Below are positions 12,490-23,199 of a stretch of 64,000 nucleotides of DNA, piece after piece. Each line of letters opens with the position of its first letter. The first letter of the stretch is position 1. The stretch is from Yponomeuta sedellus (lineage: Eukaryota; Arthropoda; Insecta; Lepidoptera; Yponomeutidae). The notes under the pieces were generated by a model. The model was not told where the DNA came from, did no database searches, and saw only the letters and a program-made list of their open reading frames with translations. The translations under genes and the position numbers were made by a program. The stretch is taken from NCBI GenBank assembly GCA_934045075.1, contig OW203727.1, forward strand, positions 10,568,175 to 10,632,174, in the 5' to 3' direction.

Positions 12490-12690
12490 CGGCGCTGTGA
12501 GTGATGCAAATTACTTCAGCCAGATGTCGCTGCCTGTACGTAATATAGAGGATATTGTAGAGAGTTTCAAAATTTCGCTGATGCCGGTTAGACGCCCATT
12601 AGCTCAGTTGGAAGAGCGCTGGCACGGAAAGCCAGAGGTCGCGGGTCCGAGTCCCGGCATGGGTGCCATTTTAGCCTCTAAATAGGTTTT
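12490..12690 (+). repeat. SINE family B with upstream extension and tRNA-like head
   Basis: A tRNA-like unit lies at 12597-12668, with A box TTAGCTCAGTTGG and a B box close to GGGTCCGAGTCCC. It is preceded by about 100 bp shared with 56766-56870. The 3' part has TTAGCCTCTAAATAGG. The anticodon-loop position expected to be T is C and the acceptor stem is imperfect, so this is a retroposon head and not a working tRNA gene. Confidence 0.8.
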
Positions 12691-13169
12691 AAAAAATATA
12701 TATATGCTAATAATAAAGATATCGTGTTATAAGGTACGGTCATCATGTCAGAGATTTGTGAACGCCTAAGACAATCGCATCCGTACCTAACGCATTCTGA
12801 TGTTCTTCGGACGTACCATCCGACACGGGCCAGATAACCTGGAATATGTTATTATCACCGGTCGTGCGAACGGGAAATGAAGCAGAGGACGAGCACCAAC
12901 GCGTTGGACAGACACCATAACAAAAAATTCGGGAGGTACCCTACAAAGAGCCATACATCTCACGCGTAATCGGAACGAATGGAGAGAGTTGGTGGCGGAA
13001 GCTGCATCGGCATAGTCATGTCCCTCAGCGAAGAGGATACGACGAATATACGACGGATACGAAGAAAAAGACACTCGGGTTCCCTCACGACGTATTCTTT
13101 CACAATTATTGCTACTACAAATTTACAAATGTGCGTTACTTAAAGTCATTGCAAAGTATTCGTCTAGAT

Positions 13170-13230
13170 TCAAACTCACGACCACTCGAATTTGAGACCG
13201 GCAATCTACCGATGCGCTACCAACACAACA
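13170..13230 (-). repeat. Diverged tRNA-like SINE head
   Basis: The minus strand has a B-box-like GGTCGTGAGTTTGAATC and a degraded A-box region. Confidence 0.35.
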
Positions 13231-13305
13231 AAAATAAATAAAGTATAAACACTCGTAAAAAGTAAATAAGAACTGGGCTTCGATTCCGTTAGTGCATTAT
13301 AGTAT

Positions 13306-13323
13306 CATGAATCATGATTCATG
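13306..13323. repeat. 18-bp perfect palindrome
   Basis: CATGAATCATGATTCATG equals its own reverse complement. Confidence 0.9.
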
Positions 13324-13544
13324 ACCGATTCATGGTCGGGTCACGTGGGATGTTTTTTCATACCATTGACACCTAGAAGGCTCGATGTACGTATGTGCGC
13401 GCGTAGACTTAAACGAGCAACGTAATTAAAACACCATGTTCATGCAGTGGCATTGTACCACATTGCATTGCATAATAGAGGCCCTGGTAAGACATAGGCC
13501 CGGCCTAGCTTAAACGCTAGTGTCCACAATTCACCAAGCAAATA

Positions 13545-13790
13545 CACTTCTGGGCACATCTATTGGCCCACCTTGCATTTTCAGTTTCGTTTAGTCCTAG
13601 CTAATAAATTATATTAGGTCGAGCAAAGTTTTTATGCAGTTTTGAACCAGACACATTCATAACTTTATTCAATAGTCTTTTAAAGGTTTAAAACTGCATC
13701 AATAGTTTTTGTTCAATCTAGCAATCATATTTAGGTAGCGGCCATCGAAACCTAAACTCTAAGGTGGGCCAATAGATGTGTCCAGAAGTG
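13545..13790. mobile_element. MITE with TA target duplication (Tc1/mariner-like)
   Basis: The ends CACTTCTGGGCACATCTATT and the complement of ATAGATGTGTCCAGAAGTG form inverted repeats of about 31 bp. TA flanks both sides (13543-13544 and 13791-13792). At 246 bp it has no transposase. Confidence 0.75.
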
Positions 13791-13979
13791 TATTACTTGT
13801 AAGTAGCTTGTAAACTGTAAATGTAGATACATCTGTAACGTGTAAAAAGCGCAAATAAACTTTTTTTTATTGTTATTAATAAAATTCTTTATAAAAAAAA
13901 GATATAAACAAAATAAACTACTCTTAACTAATTTAGTTGACAGAAAGTATTTACATATTTACAGAATACGTGTTAGATA

Positions 13980-14060
13980 AGAAGGTCTTGACCGCTGCCA
14001 TTAGGGAGAGTTTCCAGTACGCTGGCAGCATTCCCCCTCTGAATGGCCAGGCTGATGTGA
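13980..14060 (+). repeat. Dispersed fragment shared with 53690-53770
   Basis: Both contain GGGAGAGTTYCCARKACGCTGG-like sequence followed by CTGAATGGCCAGGCTGATG. The parent element is unknown. Confidence 0.6.
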
Positions 14061-14139
14061 TTTATTTATTTGAAGACCCCAGGGAAAACGACAAACTAGT
14101 CAAGCAACAAACATTTGGAGATATTGCATTTTGAAAGTG

Positions 14140-15130
14140 TGACTTATGCCACTTTTTCCCTGTATGCGATTTTTTAAGCGTCAATAACTCAGAGACTAAT
14201 TTGTTTTTACCCTGTTCGGTTTACTATCTTACGAGTAACGGAAATTGCCTACGAAACTGCATTCACAGATTAGTTTCGAAAAAAAGTGACAAGTTCGTCT
14301 TTTTCCCTGGAGTATTCATTTGTTATTTACTATTCTGACGCAGTCGGCTAAAAACAGCTTAACAGAGGTGCAGAGAAAATCTTCACAAATATTTTACTGC
14401 CGGTCGCAAATAATGCTACAAAATGTCCAAGAACAGCGAGTAAACAAGAAAGGAAACAAAGTATCGCATGTCCGCAATCGCGCAGCAGTAAGTAAATATT
14501 TCTGTCGCGTGCAGTTGCCGTTGATAATATTGGATTGACTACTTTAAAAGCAAACAGGACTTACAGAGGCTAAAAGGACACGGGAAAATGTGACTGCTTT
14601 GTTCAGAGTTTTATAGTATAATTTACTTTTGCCGCTGTCTCTACTCTTAGGTTACTCTTAGTTTAAGAAATATCTGTGTAATTTTCATTGTTTTAAGCAC
14701 CGTATGGTGCCCTACTTTTCTGTTTTAATAATACCTATATAAATATTGAATTTATAAATCCGTGTTTATTCAATAATATTAACAAGACAACTTTTACAAG
14801 AACAGACAGAGAACTCCATTTAATAAACTGACATAAGTAAATAAGACAATATACCTATACAAAAAGTCAAAATAAAACAATAAAAAAGGTCTGTCGCCAA
14901 CACATTGTATGTACAATACAGCGTTCTCTATATATAAATAAAATAAAATAGTATTTATTATAAAATTTATAAAAGGGTAAAGACCCCGTACTAGGTAAAA
15001 ACCTGTATTACGGAAAGTCCTGCTCTTTCGATTACCATTGTGGAAAAAAAAACAATTTTTTACAATACAGTTTGATATTACTTTTCAACAAAAAATTAAA
15101 AAGAACTAAGATAAAAAAAAAATACAAAAA
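14140..15130. other. No gene recognised
   Basis: AT-rich. No domain and no clear repeat of the families listed here. Confidence 0.5.
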
Positions 15131-15134
15131 CCTA

Positions 15135-15190
15135 TTTAGAGGCTAAAAATTCCACCCATGCCGGGATTAGCACGGGTTAGTGCATTAAAA
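15135..15190 (-). repeat. SINE family B, internally deleted copy
   Basis: AGGCTAAAAATTCCACCCAT and GCACGGGTTAGTGCATTAAA are joined with the tRNA-like head missing. Confidence 0.65.
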
Positions 15191-15374
15191 ATTATATAAA
15201 AATACAAAAACTAAATTTAATTCAAAATTTATGCAGTGAAAAGAAAATAAAATTGACATTATTCTTAAAGCAATCACTAACTTAATTATCAATATCATAA
15301 TTATGCACACGCAGTTTACATTTATATATTTAGTCTAATTTTTTATTGCCCTTATTACATGAGTAAATTTACAA

Positions 15375-15445
15375 GGGCGTGGTTAATGCAAGAAGCATTC
15401 TCTTCCAGTTGATCTTTGGTGTTGGAAAGATGGCCAAGGGTACCT
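15375..15445 (-). repeat. LINE 3'-end fragment (family F)
   Basis: GCAAGAAGCATTCTCTTCCA and CTTTGGTGTTGGAAAGATGG resemble the reverse complement of 55245-55330. Confidence 0.5.
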
Positions 15446-15596
15446 ACTAAAAGAAAAAGGTAAAATACAATAATAAAATTACATAAGGAGATACAGTAAC
15501 TTGATATCACATGATCATGGTTAAGGGAAAGACCTTCTCAAAGACTTATTTAATCTGCCTCTGAGGAGTGTTTTAGACGAATGTTTTAAACATAAC

Positions 15597-15960
15597 TAGC
15601 TTTTGCCCGCGACTCCGTCCGCGTGGACTTTAGTAGCTACAAAATTTTGCAACCCCGTTCACTTCCTTTAGGGTTAAACTAAAAAAAAAAACGGCGAAAC
15701 ACGTGCTCAATGATTTGTGTTGAAAAGTATTTATTTTAAGTTTCAAGAAAATTAGACAACATTCCTTATACCTCCCATACAAATTTTGACAATCCTTTTC
15801 GCCCCCTTAGGAGTGGAATTTAAAAAAATCCGGTCTTATTCCTTGCCTACATTATATAAAGACCCTCTGTGCAAAATTTCAGCTTCCTAGGCTTGGGCTG
15901 GGCGTTGATAAGTGAGTCAGTCAGTCAGGACTTAGAATTTTATTTATTTATTTATATAAA
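15597..15960 (+). repeat. Dispersed repeat family G, longest copy
   Basis: Begins CTAGCTTTTGCCCGCGACTC, contains CCCCGTTCACTTCCTTTAGG and TTTCAGCTTCCTAGGCTTGG, and ends in a TTTA tail. Copies in many lepidopteran genomes are known to me only by memory. The class is not assigned. Confidence 0.7.
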
Positions 15961-16006
15961 TAAAAAAATAATATATATATGTATATATATATATATATAT
16001 ATATAC
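15961..16006. repeat. TA dinucleotide microsatellite
   Basis: TA run broken by a single TG. Confidence 0.9.
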
Positions 16007-16067
16007 ATTTTCGATTTTGGTATCTCTAATGTTTGATTGATTATGGACTTACGGCCCACGTTACATA

Positions 16068-16195
16068 GGGTTGCCTCGATGAAATTGCTATCAGCAATTT
16101 GGACGCCAATTGTACCCCTTCTTTTGTAAAAGCTGTCTCTGTAATTATTTTATGGTGTGTACAATAAAGAATATTCTTATAATATCTCACCAAAC
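16068..16195 (+). repeat. LINE 3' end (family F)
   Basis: GGTTGCCTCGATGAAATTGC through CAATAAAGAATATTCTTATA, paralogous to 52310-52475. The form fits the 3' untranslated end of a CR1-like LINE; that assignment is inference. Confidence 0.65.
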
Positions 16196-16916
16196 GCGAC
16201 TTAAGTTGCAAGCTAAAAATGATTTAGCCTGTTAGTCCTGTCACTTATGTGTTATTATGAGTGACAGGTCAAACTTTGTATGTACAACTGAAGTAACGTA
16301 TTATCTTATTGGACCTTGTACGATGATTTTGTTGATCCTTCGTCTCTATCGTAATACATTAATAAATAATAATGGACATTATGACACAGATCTCGTTAGC
16401 CCCATACTAAGTACTTACAACTAAATGACTTGTGATACAGGTGCTAAATCGACGATAGATTTATTACAACAAATACATAGATAACATCCAAGACCCGAGA
16501 GAAACTGGAAAAGTTCGTTTCCTAGTTAGACCCAGGTAATAGCCAGGATTGGATAACACGGACAATAACAATCCTGACTGTCTCGCTCTGCTTTCGATTC
16601 TAGCAATTTCTCAATAAAGATCTACAAATAGCAAGTTCTACACCATGAATTGTAAGTAGGTAGTTTGAAAGCCAGTATCTTGAACATAGCGACATACTGT
16701 AGACGCTTGTTTTTTTAAATGTTATATCCAAATATATCTCGAAACAAACTCGAATATTTTGAAACCATTAGTAGCCAGCCAGAGCAGTGCATGTGTGCCT
16801 TAGGTCCGCACGACTTTGTTATTATAGACTGACAGGACAATGAGGAAGCTAATTGTTAACGCATGTTATGAAACAAGATTTCTCTGTTTATTTTTTTTTA
16901 TTTACGATATCAACCC

Positions 16917-17255
16917 CTGCTGCTGGGCTATGGGCTCCTCCTGCATCGCAGGAAAGTTAAGCCATATTCCACCATTGGGGGCAAGTCCGGGTTGGTGGAA
17001 GATTGTAAGAAAGTGGCGGGCCTTACTGTCAGAAGTTATTAAGCCGCCCATAAGACAAGGCTTTACGATTGCCATTACATGACAGCCAGCACCAAAGGCC
17101 TAACGTACCTTGCGGAGCACGGAAACGGGCGGAAAAATGCCACTAGATAGCGGTAGTCACGGGACGGTCACACATCCTGCATCTGACCGCGCCCGTTGTT
17201 GCTGAACTCAAGTGATTGATTCTAATCACTCGGTTTGACTAGGCCACGAGCGCTT
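16917..17255 (+). repeat. Dispersed repeat family E, near-complete
   Basis: Runs from ATATCAACCCCTGCTGCTGG to GACTAGGCCACGAGCGCTTC, colinear with 27700-28060. Confidence 0.85.
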
Positions 17256-17519
17256 CAAAATATGTTTTTAATTTACGTCTAAATACGTTTTTTTCTTTTC
17301 CAATAAACTACTAAAAAGTGCATGAGAGGACCAAACGACGTACTCACTAAGATCGTACGTTTGGCGCACCCTGGGGTGCGCAAGGTTCCAACGCTAATTG
17401 GCAATTCGTTTTACCACAATGGGATGCCATCGACTTGCTATAAGAAGAAGAAGACTAAATAGTAATAATAATATTGGCCTTTTTGCATCTACTTAATGAG
17501 ATGATTTATACAGCGTCCA

Positions 17520-17640
17520 GTGGTATCTTCACTCACACTAGATGGGTGAAGGGACCACTCCGACGCTGTATGGCCTGACGAATGGTTTTATAGATGGTGT
17601 AGGCTTGCCCAGCACCTATACCATCCTGACAGCTTAGTCG
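17520..17640. repeat. Dispersed fragment shared with 52000-52110
   Basis: CACACTAGATGGGTGAAGGG and GTGTAGGCTTGCCCAGC have counterparts in reverse orientation at 52010-52110. The parent element is unknown. Confidence 0.45.
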
Positions 17641-17684
17641 GCCTAGCCCACAGGAAAGACTAGTCAATACGTGCGGAGCCAACC

Positions 17685-17865
17685 AAGCCGCGGGTTTCCT
17701 CACTATGTTTTCCTTCACAGTTAGCGTGTGGTATTGCGACTACAAATTCGCAAATGTACGTAACTTTGAAATTAAACAAATTCATTATTACATGCCCGCA
17801 CTCGGGATCGAACCTGGGGCTCTCGCTTGCCAGTCCATGGTTCTACCCACTGAGCTGGGTAAGTA
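17685..17865 (-). repeat. SINE family A, head and middle
   Basis: Contains the reverse complement of the tRNA-like head (GGGATCGAACCTGGGGCTCT) and the GTTTTCCTTCACAGTTAGCG block. Confidence 0.75.
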
Positions 17866-17869
17866 AAGA

Positions 17870-19075
17870 TGTAACTTTATCAATTACATAACCGCGGCTT
17901 TTAAATTACCTACTGTGTTTTCAGTGTTTTCTTGTGTTTAAACATTTGTCGTTAGAAGTCTCCTGTGTTATAAATCGTCAGTAATTTATATTCAAAGAGC
18001 CTGCCAGCCATTCAAATAGCAGAACTACGTTGTGTGGACGTTGGGCTTATAGAGTTAATATTGAGCAATAGGTAAAAGTTACATGAAACTACCTACATTT
18101 GTACACTCTATGTAGTACAAATTTACACAAATGTTTCATTATTAAAAATACTTTTACAATCTCTTTACTAACTCTATAAAAATTTATATAATAGTATAAT
18201 AATTACAACCAGCTAATCGGCCAAAAGAGAGAATTTTTCCAAACACAGATGTAAACGCTAAAGGAAAATTTGACACCTAACATTTTTACCATTGTCATAT
18301 AAATATAAATTGACATATAAATTAGTTTATTTGAATAAAAAATTTCTTTGGAATCGCAAATTTGGGAACTCTGTTTCCTACCTGCAGTATTCTTAGTAAG
18401 TGGGCAATATCAACTTTTAGACAACTATCCCATCTCTTTCTTAAATCTTTATCTAAGTGAGTACGCAATTCAAAAATTATACAATTTCATTGGTTCAAAC
18501 AGACAACGGGTCCTATTAACATTCCACGGTATGTGACCGCCTTGGGGCTCTACCAATCTAGAATCGCCGCTCATTTAACTGTTTGCAAGCATGATGTTAT
18601 CGCGAAATTACAAGGGTCAAACGCCCACTGGCTCTTAGTTTGACAATATAGAGAAATTAGAGAGTTTAAACACGACAAGCCTCTAGGGCGGAAGAGAATA
18701 GGGAAGATTCTGATATCGGTTCTACCGAATCGTCAAAAACAACTTGTTCGTTGTCGTCACAAATGATAATAGTATGTGGTACATTTTAACAGAGTTTATT
18801 TGTAACGTGCAATTCCTATAACCAAAACCAACTTTTGTTTCAGAACTTTTGGAAATTGTTTCAGACGTGGAAATTGTGCAATTCCTATATTCTAAAACAA
18901 TGTTTAGTTTAGTTTATACTTTATTGTACACGAAAAACACAAAAAAAGAAATACAATTTAAGAAAATACATGTACAAAGGCGAGCTTATCTCTGTAAGAG
19001 ATTTCTTCAAGCAAACCTTGGGTGTTTGTTTGAAATGTTTGTTTCAGAACTTTTGTTTTGTTATGTACATGCATA
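17870..19075. other. No gene recognised
   Basis: AT-rich sequence; short frames without domains. Confidence 0.5.
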
Positions 19076-19079
19076 AAAG

Positions 19080-19150
19080 CAAGCCTGTATCCTAAACGGG
19101 TAATCAGAGAACCAGGTTTGCCACGTCACCACGTTCGTGATAAGCCAATT
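19080..19150 (-). repeat. Short repeat family D, diverged
   Basis: GCCTGTATCCTAAACGGGTAA and AGAGAACCAGG resemble the family with several changes. Confidence 0.45.
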
Positions 19151-19754
19151 TCGCTTCATTGACATTCCATATTGGCTACATTCACACACGCCAATTTTTG
19201 TACTTTTTGAATTGTCCCTCGCTAATGCATCCCCTATTCGGTCAGCATATTTCTACTTAAAGAAAGAAAGACATTTATTATAGCAACAAGACACATCACA
19301 GAAACAAAAAACCACAAAATTAAACACAACATGAGACCTCTAAACCTTCCCAACTATATTTTCCCGATATATTTCTATGGCCAATCTCTCTTCCTTCATC
19401 AGCTCCAACGACAAAACCAGCGCAACATTATTTTCTCAATTCTAGACACTACATCCTCCTTCAGTCCACAACATTCTTTAATCACACTATTGCGCATCCT
19501 CTTGCATATTTGAAGTAATACTACGCATCAAAGACCATCTACAGCATTGACCCTAGTGAGGCTTGTGCAATGAGTGGCAATGACTTACACAAGCCTTGAA
19601 AAATATAAATCCCATTGAAATACAAACAGTGCTATACAAAAGTTCTAACTGTAAAGTACTATGTGTATTAAAAATTACCATATATATCATATATACCACA
19701 TATATTAACTATAGAATACAAATTTTCGAACTGACATTCTTGTAATATTTTGAC

Positions 19755-19965
19755 GACGTTTGTGGCGCAGCGGTAGTGCATCTGCCTACCATGCAAAAGG
19801 TCCCGGGTTCAAACCCCGGCTAGGGACAAAAAAAATCCCCAGGTCTTGGATGTTTACATGTTTGTGATGTCGCTGTTTCCCATGACACGTGGTATCCTAG
19901 TGTTGGGCTAGAACCAATGTATGTGCCTGTATGTTGTTATGTTAATATCAAGGACAATTCGTAGT
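19755..19965 (+). repeat. SINE family C with tRNA-like head
   Basis: The head GTGGCGCAGCGGTAGTGCAT and B box GGGTTCAAACCCC are followed by an A-run and a body, GGTCTTGGATGTTTACATG, related to 43195-43390. The head lacks a good anticodon arm, so it is not called as a tRNA gene. Confidence 0.75.
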
Positions 19966-20021
19966 TGTGAGTCTTGAATTTTATATGGAAATTCTAAGTA
20001 GTTTATGCTAACGAGAACTTA

Positions 20022-20066
20022 GCCAACGAGAGGCCAAAAGGAGCAGCCTTTTGGCCTCTCGTTGGC
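20022..20066. repeat. Perfect 20-bp hairpin
   Basis: GCCAACGAGAGGCCAAAAGG (20022-20041) pairs exactly with 20047-20066 around a 5-base loop. Confidence 0.9.
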
Positions 20067-20960
20067 CGTCAAACCTTTTTACAAAGTAAACTAAACAAGC
20101 ACTTGTTTCACAATAAAGGGAAGCAAAAGTTCCATTTGTACAATTTCAGCTAGCCCTCGCCTAGCTAAGCAGCTCTTTTAACCGTAGCCGGGGTCCAAGG
20201 CGCGGTATTAAAGGGCCATAACTCGCCAACCATTTAAATCTCTCTGCATAATCAAGTAGCAGCCAGCGTGCCACATATTGTCTCTGTAATCCAGTAACTG
20301 GGCAAGTTCGCCCCAACAAAACTCATTACTTAACCCAGCTATTTGCGGCCGCAGTGTACCTAGGGGCAGGTAGTTTTGTCGGCGAGGTTTCGTCGCGTTA
20401 CTGGGCTTTAGGAGATTAGCGAGCGTGGCAACTTGTTCGGTTTACTGTAAGACTAAGCCGGCATCGTTAAGCCTAGACTAACAGTGGGTCACTTGGTGAG
20501 AGCAGAGCCGTGTCTCATAAAACTACATTTCGTAGTTTATTACGATAATTCGAGGTATATTGCGGTGCAGAGTCTACTAGTTAATCTGTAGGTTAATGGG
20601 GTTCGCAATGTACATTGAATTGTCATAGTAACACATAAATTGTAAACCATAAATTCATAGTAAACCATAAATTGTAGTTCTATGGAGTATGCCTCTGAAC
20701 GTTTTATTTTAGATGTGCCTGCGATTGTGTTTGAGAAACAAATAGGTGTTTTAATCGGAGTTTTTTGTTCATTGTTCTAAATGATCAAAATTTTTTAAAT
20801 GGACACAATTAACCTAGGTGCCCATTTGGTTGTGACTTTTTTTGTAACAATCATTAAGTCTCACTTTCTGAGCTATTTTGAATTAAGTAATATTTCGATT
20901 TAATTTGATAAATCTGTTACCAGTACAATTGAATACGAGTACAAGGTCTATTTGCCCGGA
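20067..20960. other. No gene recognised
   Basis: Moderately GC-rich near 20160-20480, then AT-rich. No protein domain and no repeat family recognised. Confidence 0.5.
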
Positions 20961-20962
20961 AC

Positions 20963-21080
20963 CGGCGTGCGTGCATGCAACGACTTATGAACGTTGATGA
21001 AGCGAAGGTGATCTGTCAGTATCGCGGCAAGTGGCAGTCCCTGGTCTCTGCCTACACCTCTAGGATACAGGCGTGAGGTT
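20963..21080 (+). repeat. Short repeat family D next to a long microsatellite
   Basis: GGCGTGCGTGCATGCAACGA through GATACAGGCGTGAGGTT, colinear with 10495-10615. Confidence 0.85.
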
Positions 21081-21296
21081 ATGTATGTATGTATGTATGT
21101 ATGTATGTATGTATGTATGTATGTATGTATGTATGTATGTATGTATGTATGTATGTATGTATGTATGTATGTATGTATGTATGTATGTATGTATGTATGT
21201 ATGTATGTATGTATGTATGTATGTTTGTATGTATGTATGTATGTATGTATGTATGTATGTATGTATGTATGTATGTATGTATGTATGTATGTATGT
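21081..21296. repeat. ATGT microsatellite, 54 units
   Basis: 216 bp of ATGT with one substitution (ATGTTTGT near 21225). It abuts the GTGAGGTT end of family D. The long Tyr-Val-Cys-Met and Ile-His-Thr-Tyr frames across it are artefacts. Confidence 0.97.
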
Positions 21297-21505
21297 CTAT
21301 TTGTGCCAATTTTCATTCAAGCTCTTTGATGGATTTGAGTAGTTTATATCCTAGAATTCTATTTTATTATAAAGTATTTTATGTGTTGTACAGTTGTTTG
21401 TTTACTTACAAAAGCAATTTGGAAAAGAAAATATATTTTTGTGACGTATGTCATAATATTTCGCTTGCTAAAGGAGCGTTTTATGAGTTTGCCGTTGTAC
21501 TGTTT

Positions 21506-23180
21506 TATTTATTGTTTATTGTTTATTGTTTATTGACCAATGATTTAGAAAGATTTACAAATAAGAATGTTACACGAAATGACTTAAGTATATAGATTAG
21601 CCTCTGTTGCCGAGCTAGGCATGAAGCCTGTATTACGGCATCCAGCGCCAAATCCCCACCGAATAAGGCAAGTTAAAATATTTAAATGTATACAATGTTA
21701 AACTAAGAAATAATTTAGCAGAGATTTAACAAAATTTAGCAAAGTTACAATAAACTTAAAAGAGATAATAGGAGTGTATTTGGTGAGTCTTCTCTATCTG
21801 TGTGTGTGTGTGTGTGTGTGTGAGTTTGTGTGTATGTGTGTTTGTGAGTGGGTGTGTGTGAGAGGGTGTGTGAATTTATTTGGTACCTACAGCCTGAGGT
21901 TATAGTTTTGAAATAGATTATAGTAAAATTAAAATAAAATTTATAGTCAGTTTCAAAATTTTTAAATGTTTCCAAAGAGAGAGGGTTTTTATTATTGAAA
22001 TTATTTGAGTCTAGTGTCATAATTATTGCCATTGCAGTTTATTTCAGTACCGTCAACAAGTCTTCAGTTTGGTCGTAAGTTAAATTTTTCAGAAAAGTGG
22101 TTATCTTTTGTTTACATATGGTTCGGTTTAAGTTGTAAATTTCTACGGACCTATTTATTCTATTATACAAATATGGTCCTAGGAACGGTAGAAATCTCTG
22201 ACTAAAATGTGTTTTAAAATGCCTGTTGTATTGACACACTCTGTGAGATAACCTTTTATTTGTTGGTAACAACTGCATGTTGAGATTTGAATGCTGCACC
22301 ATCAGTAAATGGAGAATAAACAATTGCCTTACTGTAAGAACATCACAACGGTGATAAAGCTCGTTAGTGGGAAAACGAAATGGTTTGAATATACAAATCT
22401 TTAGAATAGCTCTCTGTGCAATCTCTAGCCTTTTTAGAGAGGTTTTGGGTGCACCACCCCAACAATTAATTCCATAAGTTATTAGAGATTGGCATAGCGC
22501 TATGTATACTTGTTTTAGTTTGTTAGGATCTAAAACATGTCTTAAATTTTTGAAGACGTATATTAACTTTCGTATCCTCGTAGATACCAGTTGTATGTGT
22601 TCTTTGAAATTGAGTTGCTTATCAATAATTATTCCAAGATACTTTATCGAGTTCACATTCTCCAAGGCCTGGCACGAACAATTAACATTTGATGTGGGTG
22701 TACAATTGTGAGCTTTTATTGACCAATTTTTATTAATTTTTTGTTCACGAATTGAGAAGGTGATATATTTTGATTTGTCAATATTAAGTGTCAACAAGTT
22801 GCAATTTAACCATTTGTGGACAGCGTTAAAACCCAATTGTGCCTTGCTAAAGACCTTTTCCCATGAGCTATCAGAAAAAGTGAGCGCTGTGTCATCAGCA
22901 TAAGACACGATTTTACCATTGAATGGTTTCATTTGAAGCAGATCATTCAAGTAGACCAGGAAGAGCGTTGGACCCAGAATACTGCCCTGTGGCACACCGT
23001 ATAAAATAGGTAGTTCATCACTGGTCATTGATCCGATTTTTACACATTGCTGCCTTTCATGGAGATAGTTGACGAAGATACGAAGTTCATTCCCTCTGAT
23101 ACCGATATTTTCCAGCTTATCAATGAGTAGTGGGACAGGGACCGTGTCAAAAGCTTTCGCTAGATCAAGAGAATTATAAA
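21506..23180 (-). mobile_element. 5'-truncated non-LTR retrotransposon (LINE, jockey/CR1-like)
   Basis: The coding end lies at high coordinates and the 3' end at about 21506. It runs out in a tail of about four TTTATTG units on the plus strand (CAATAAA in the sense direction), which is a typical LINE microsatellite tail. The 3' untranslated region contains a CA/TG-rich block (21798-21870). Homology begins abruptly near 23175, just upstream of the first reverse-transcriptase motif, as expected from incomplete reverse transcription. The clade assignment is an inference from motif style. Confidence 0.85.
21798..21870. repeat. TG-rich microsatellite in the LINE 3' untranslated region
   Basis: TG dinucleotide run with interspersed TT and GA, inside the LINE 3' region. 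Confidence 0.8.
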
Positions 23181-23187
23181 AAAACAA
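22039..23187 (-). pseudogene. LINE reverse transcriptase, C-terminal part
   Basis: An open frame of 382 codons encodes the catalytic half of a LINE reverse transcriptase. It contains LDLAKAFD (residues about 7-14), GVPQGSILGP (64-73) and the active-site YADD box (96-99). A thumb region and a C-terminal tail follow, including KYLGIIIDKQLNF and a TYGINCWGGAPKT-like segment typical of jockey/CR1-group elements. The endonuclease domain and the N-terminal fingers are absent, so this copy cannot be an autonomous source. The apparent Met start lies in flanking DNA at the truncation point and is not a real initiation site. The frame is open to its natural stop, so the copy is not very old. Confidence 0.9.
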
Positions 23188-23199
23188 TCCTCAAAGGCA

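Noticed and set aside
12597..12668. Possible functional tRNA gene
   Set aside because: The cloverleaf is imperfect (acceptor mismatch, C instead of T before the anticodon) and the unit sits in a repeated SINE context with several siblings.
19755..19830. Possible tRNA gene with good B box
   Set aside because: No proper anticodon arm or acceptor pairing, and it is followed by a SINE body shared with 43195-43390.
20948..21595. Long frames across the ATGT tract on both strands
   Set aside because: They are products of a tetranucleotide repeat without stop codons, not genes.
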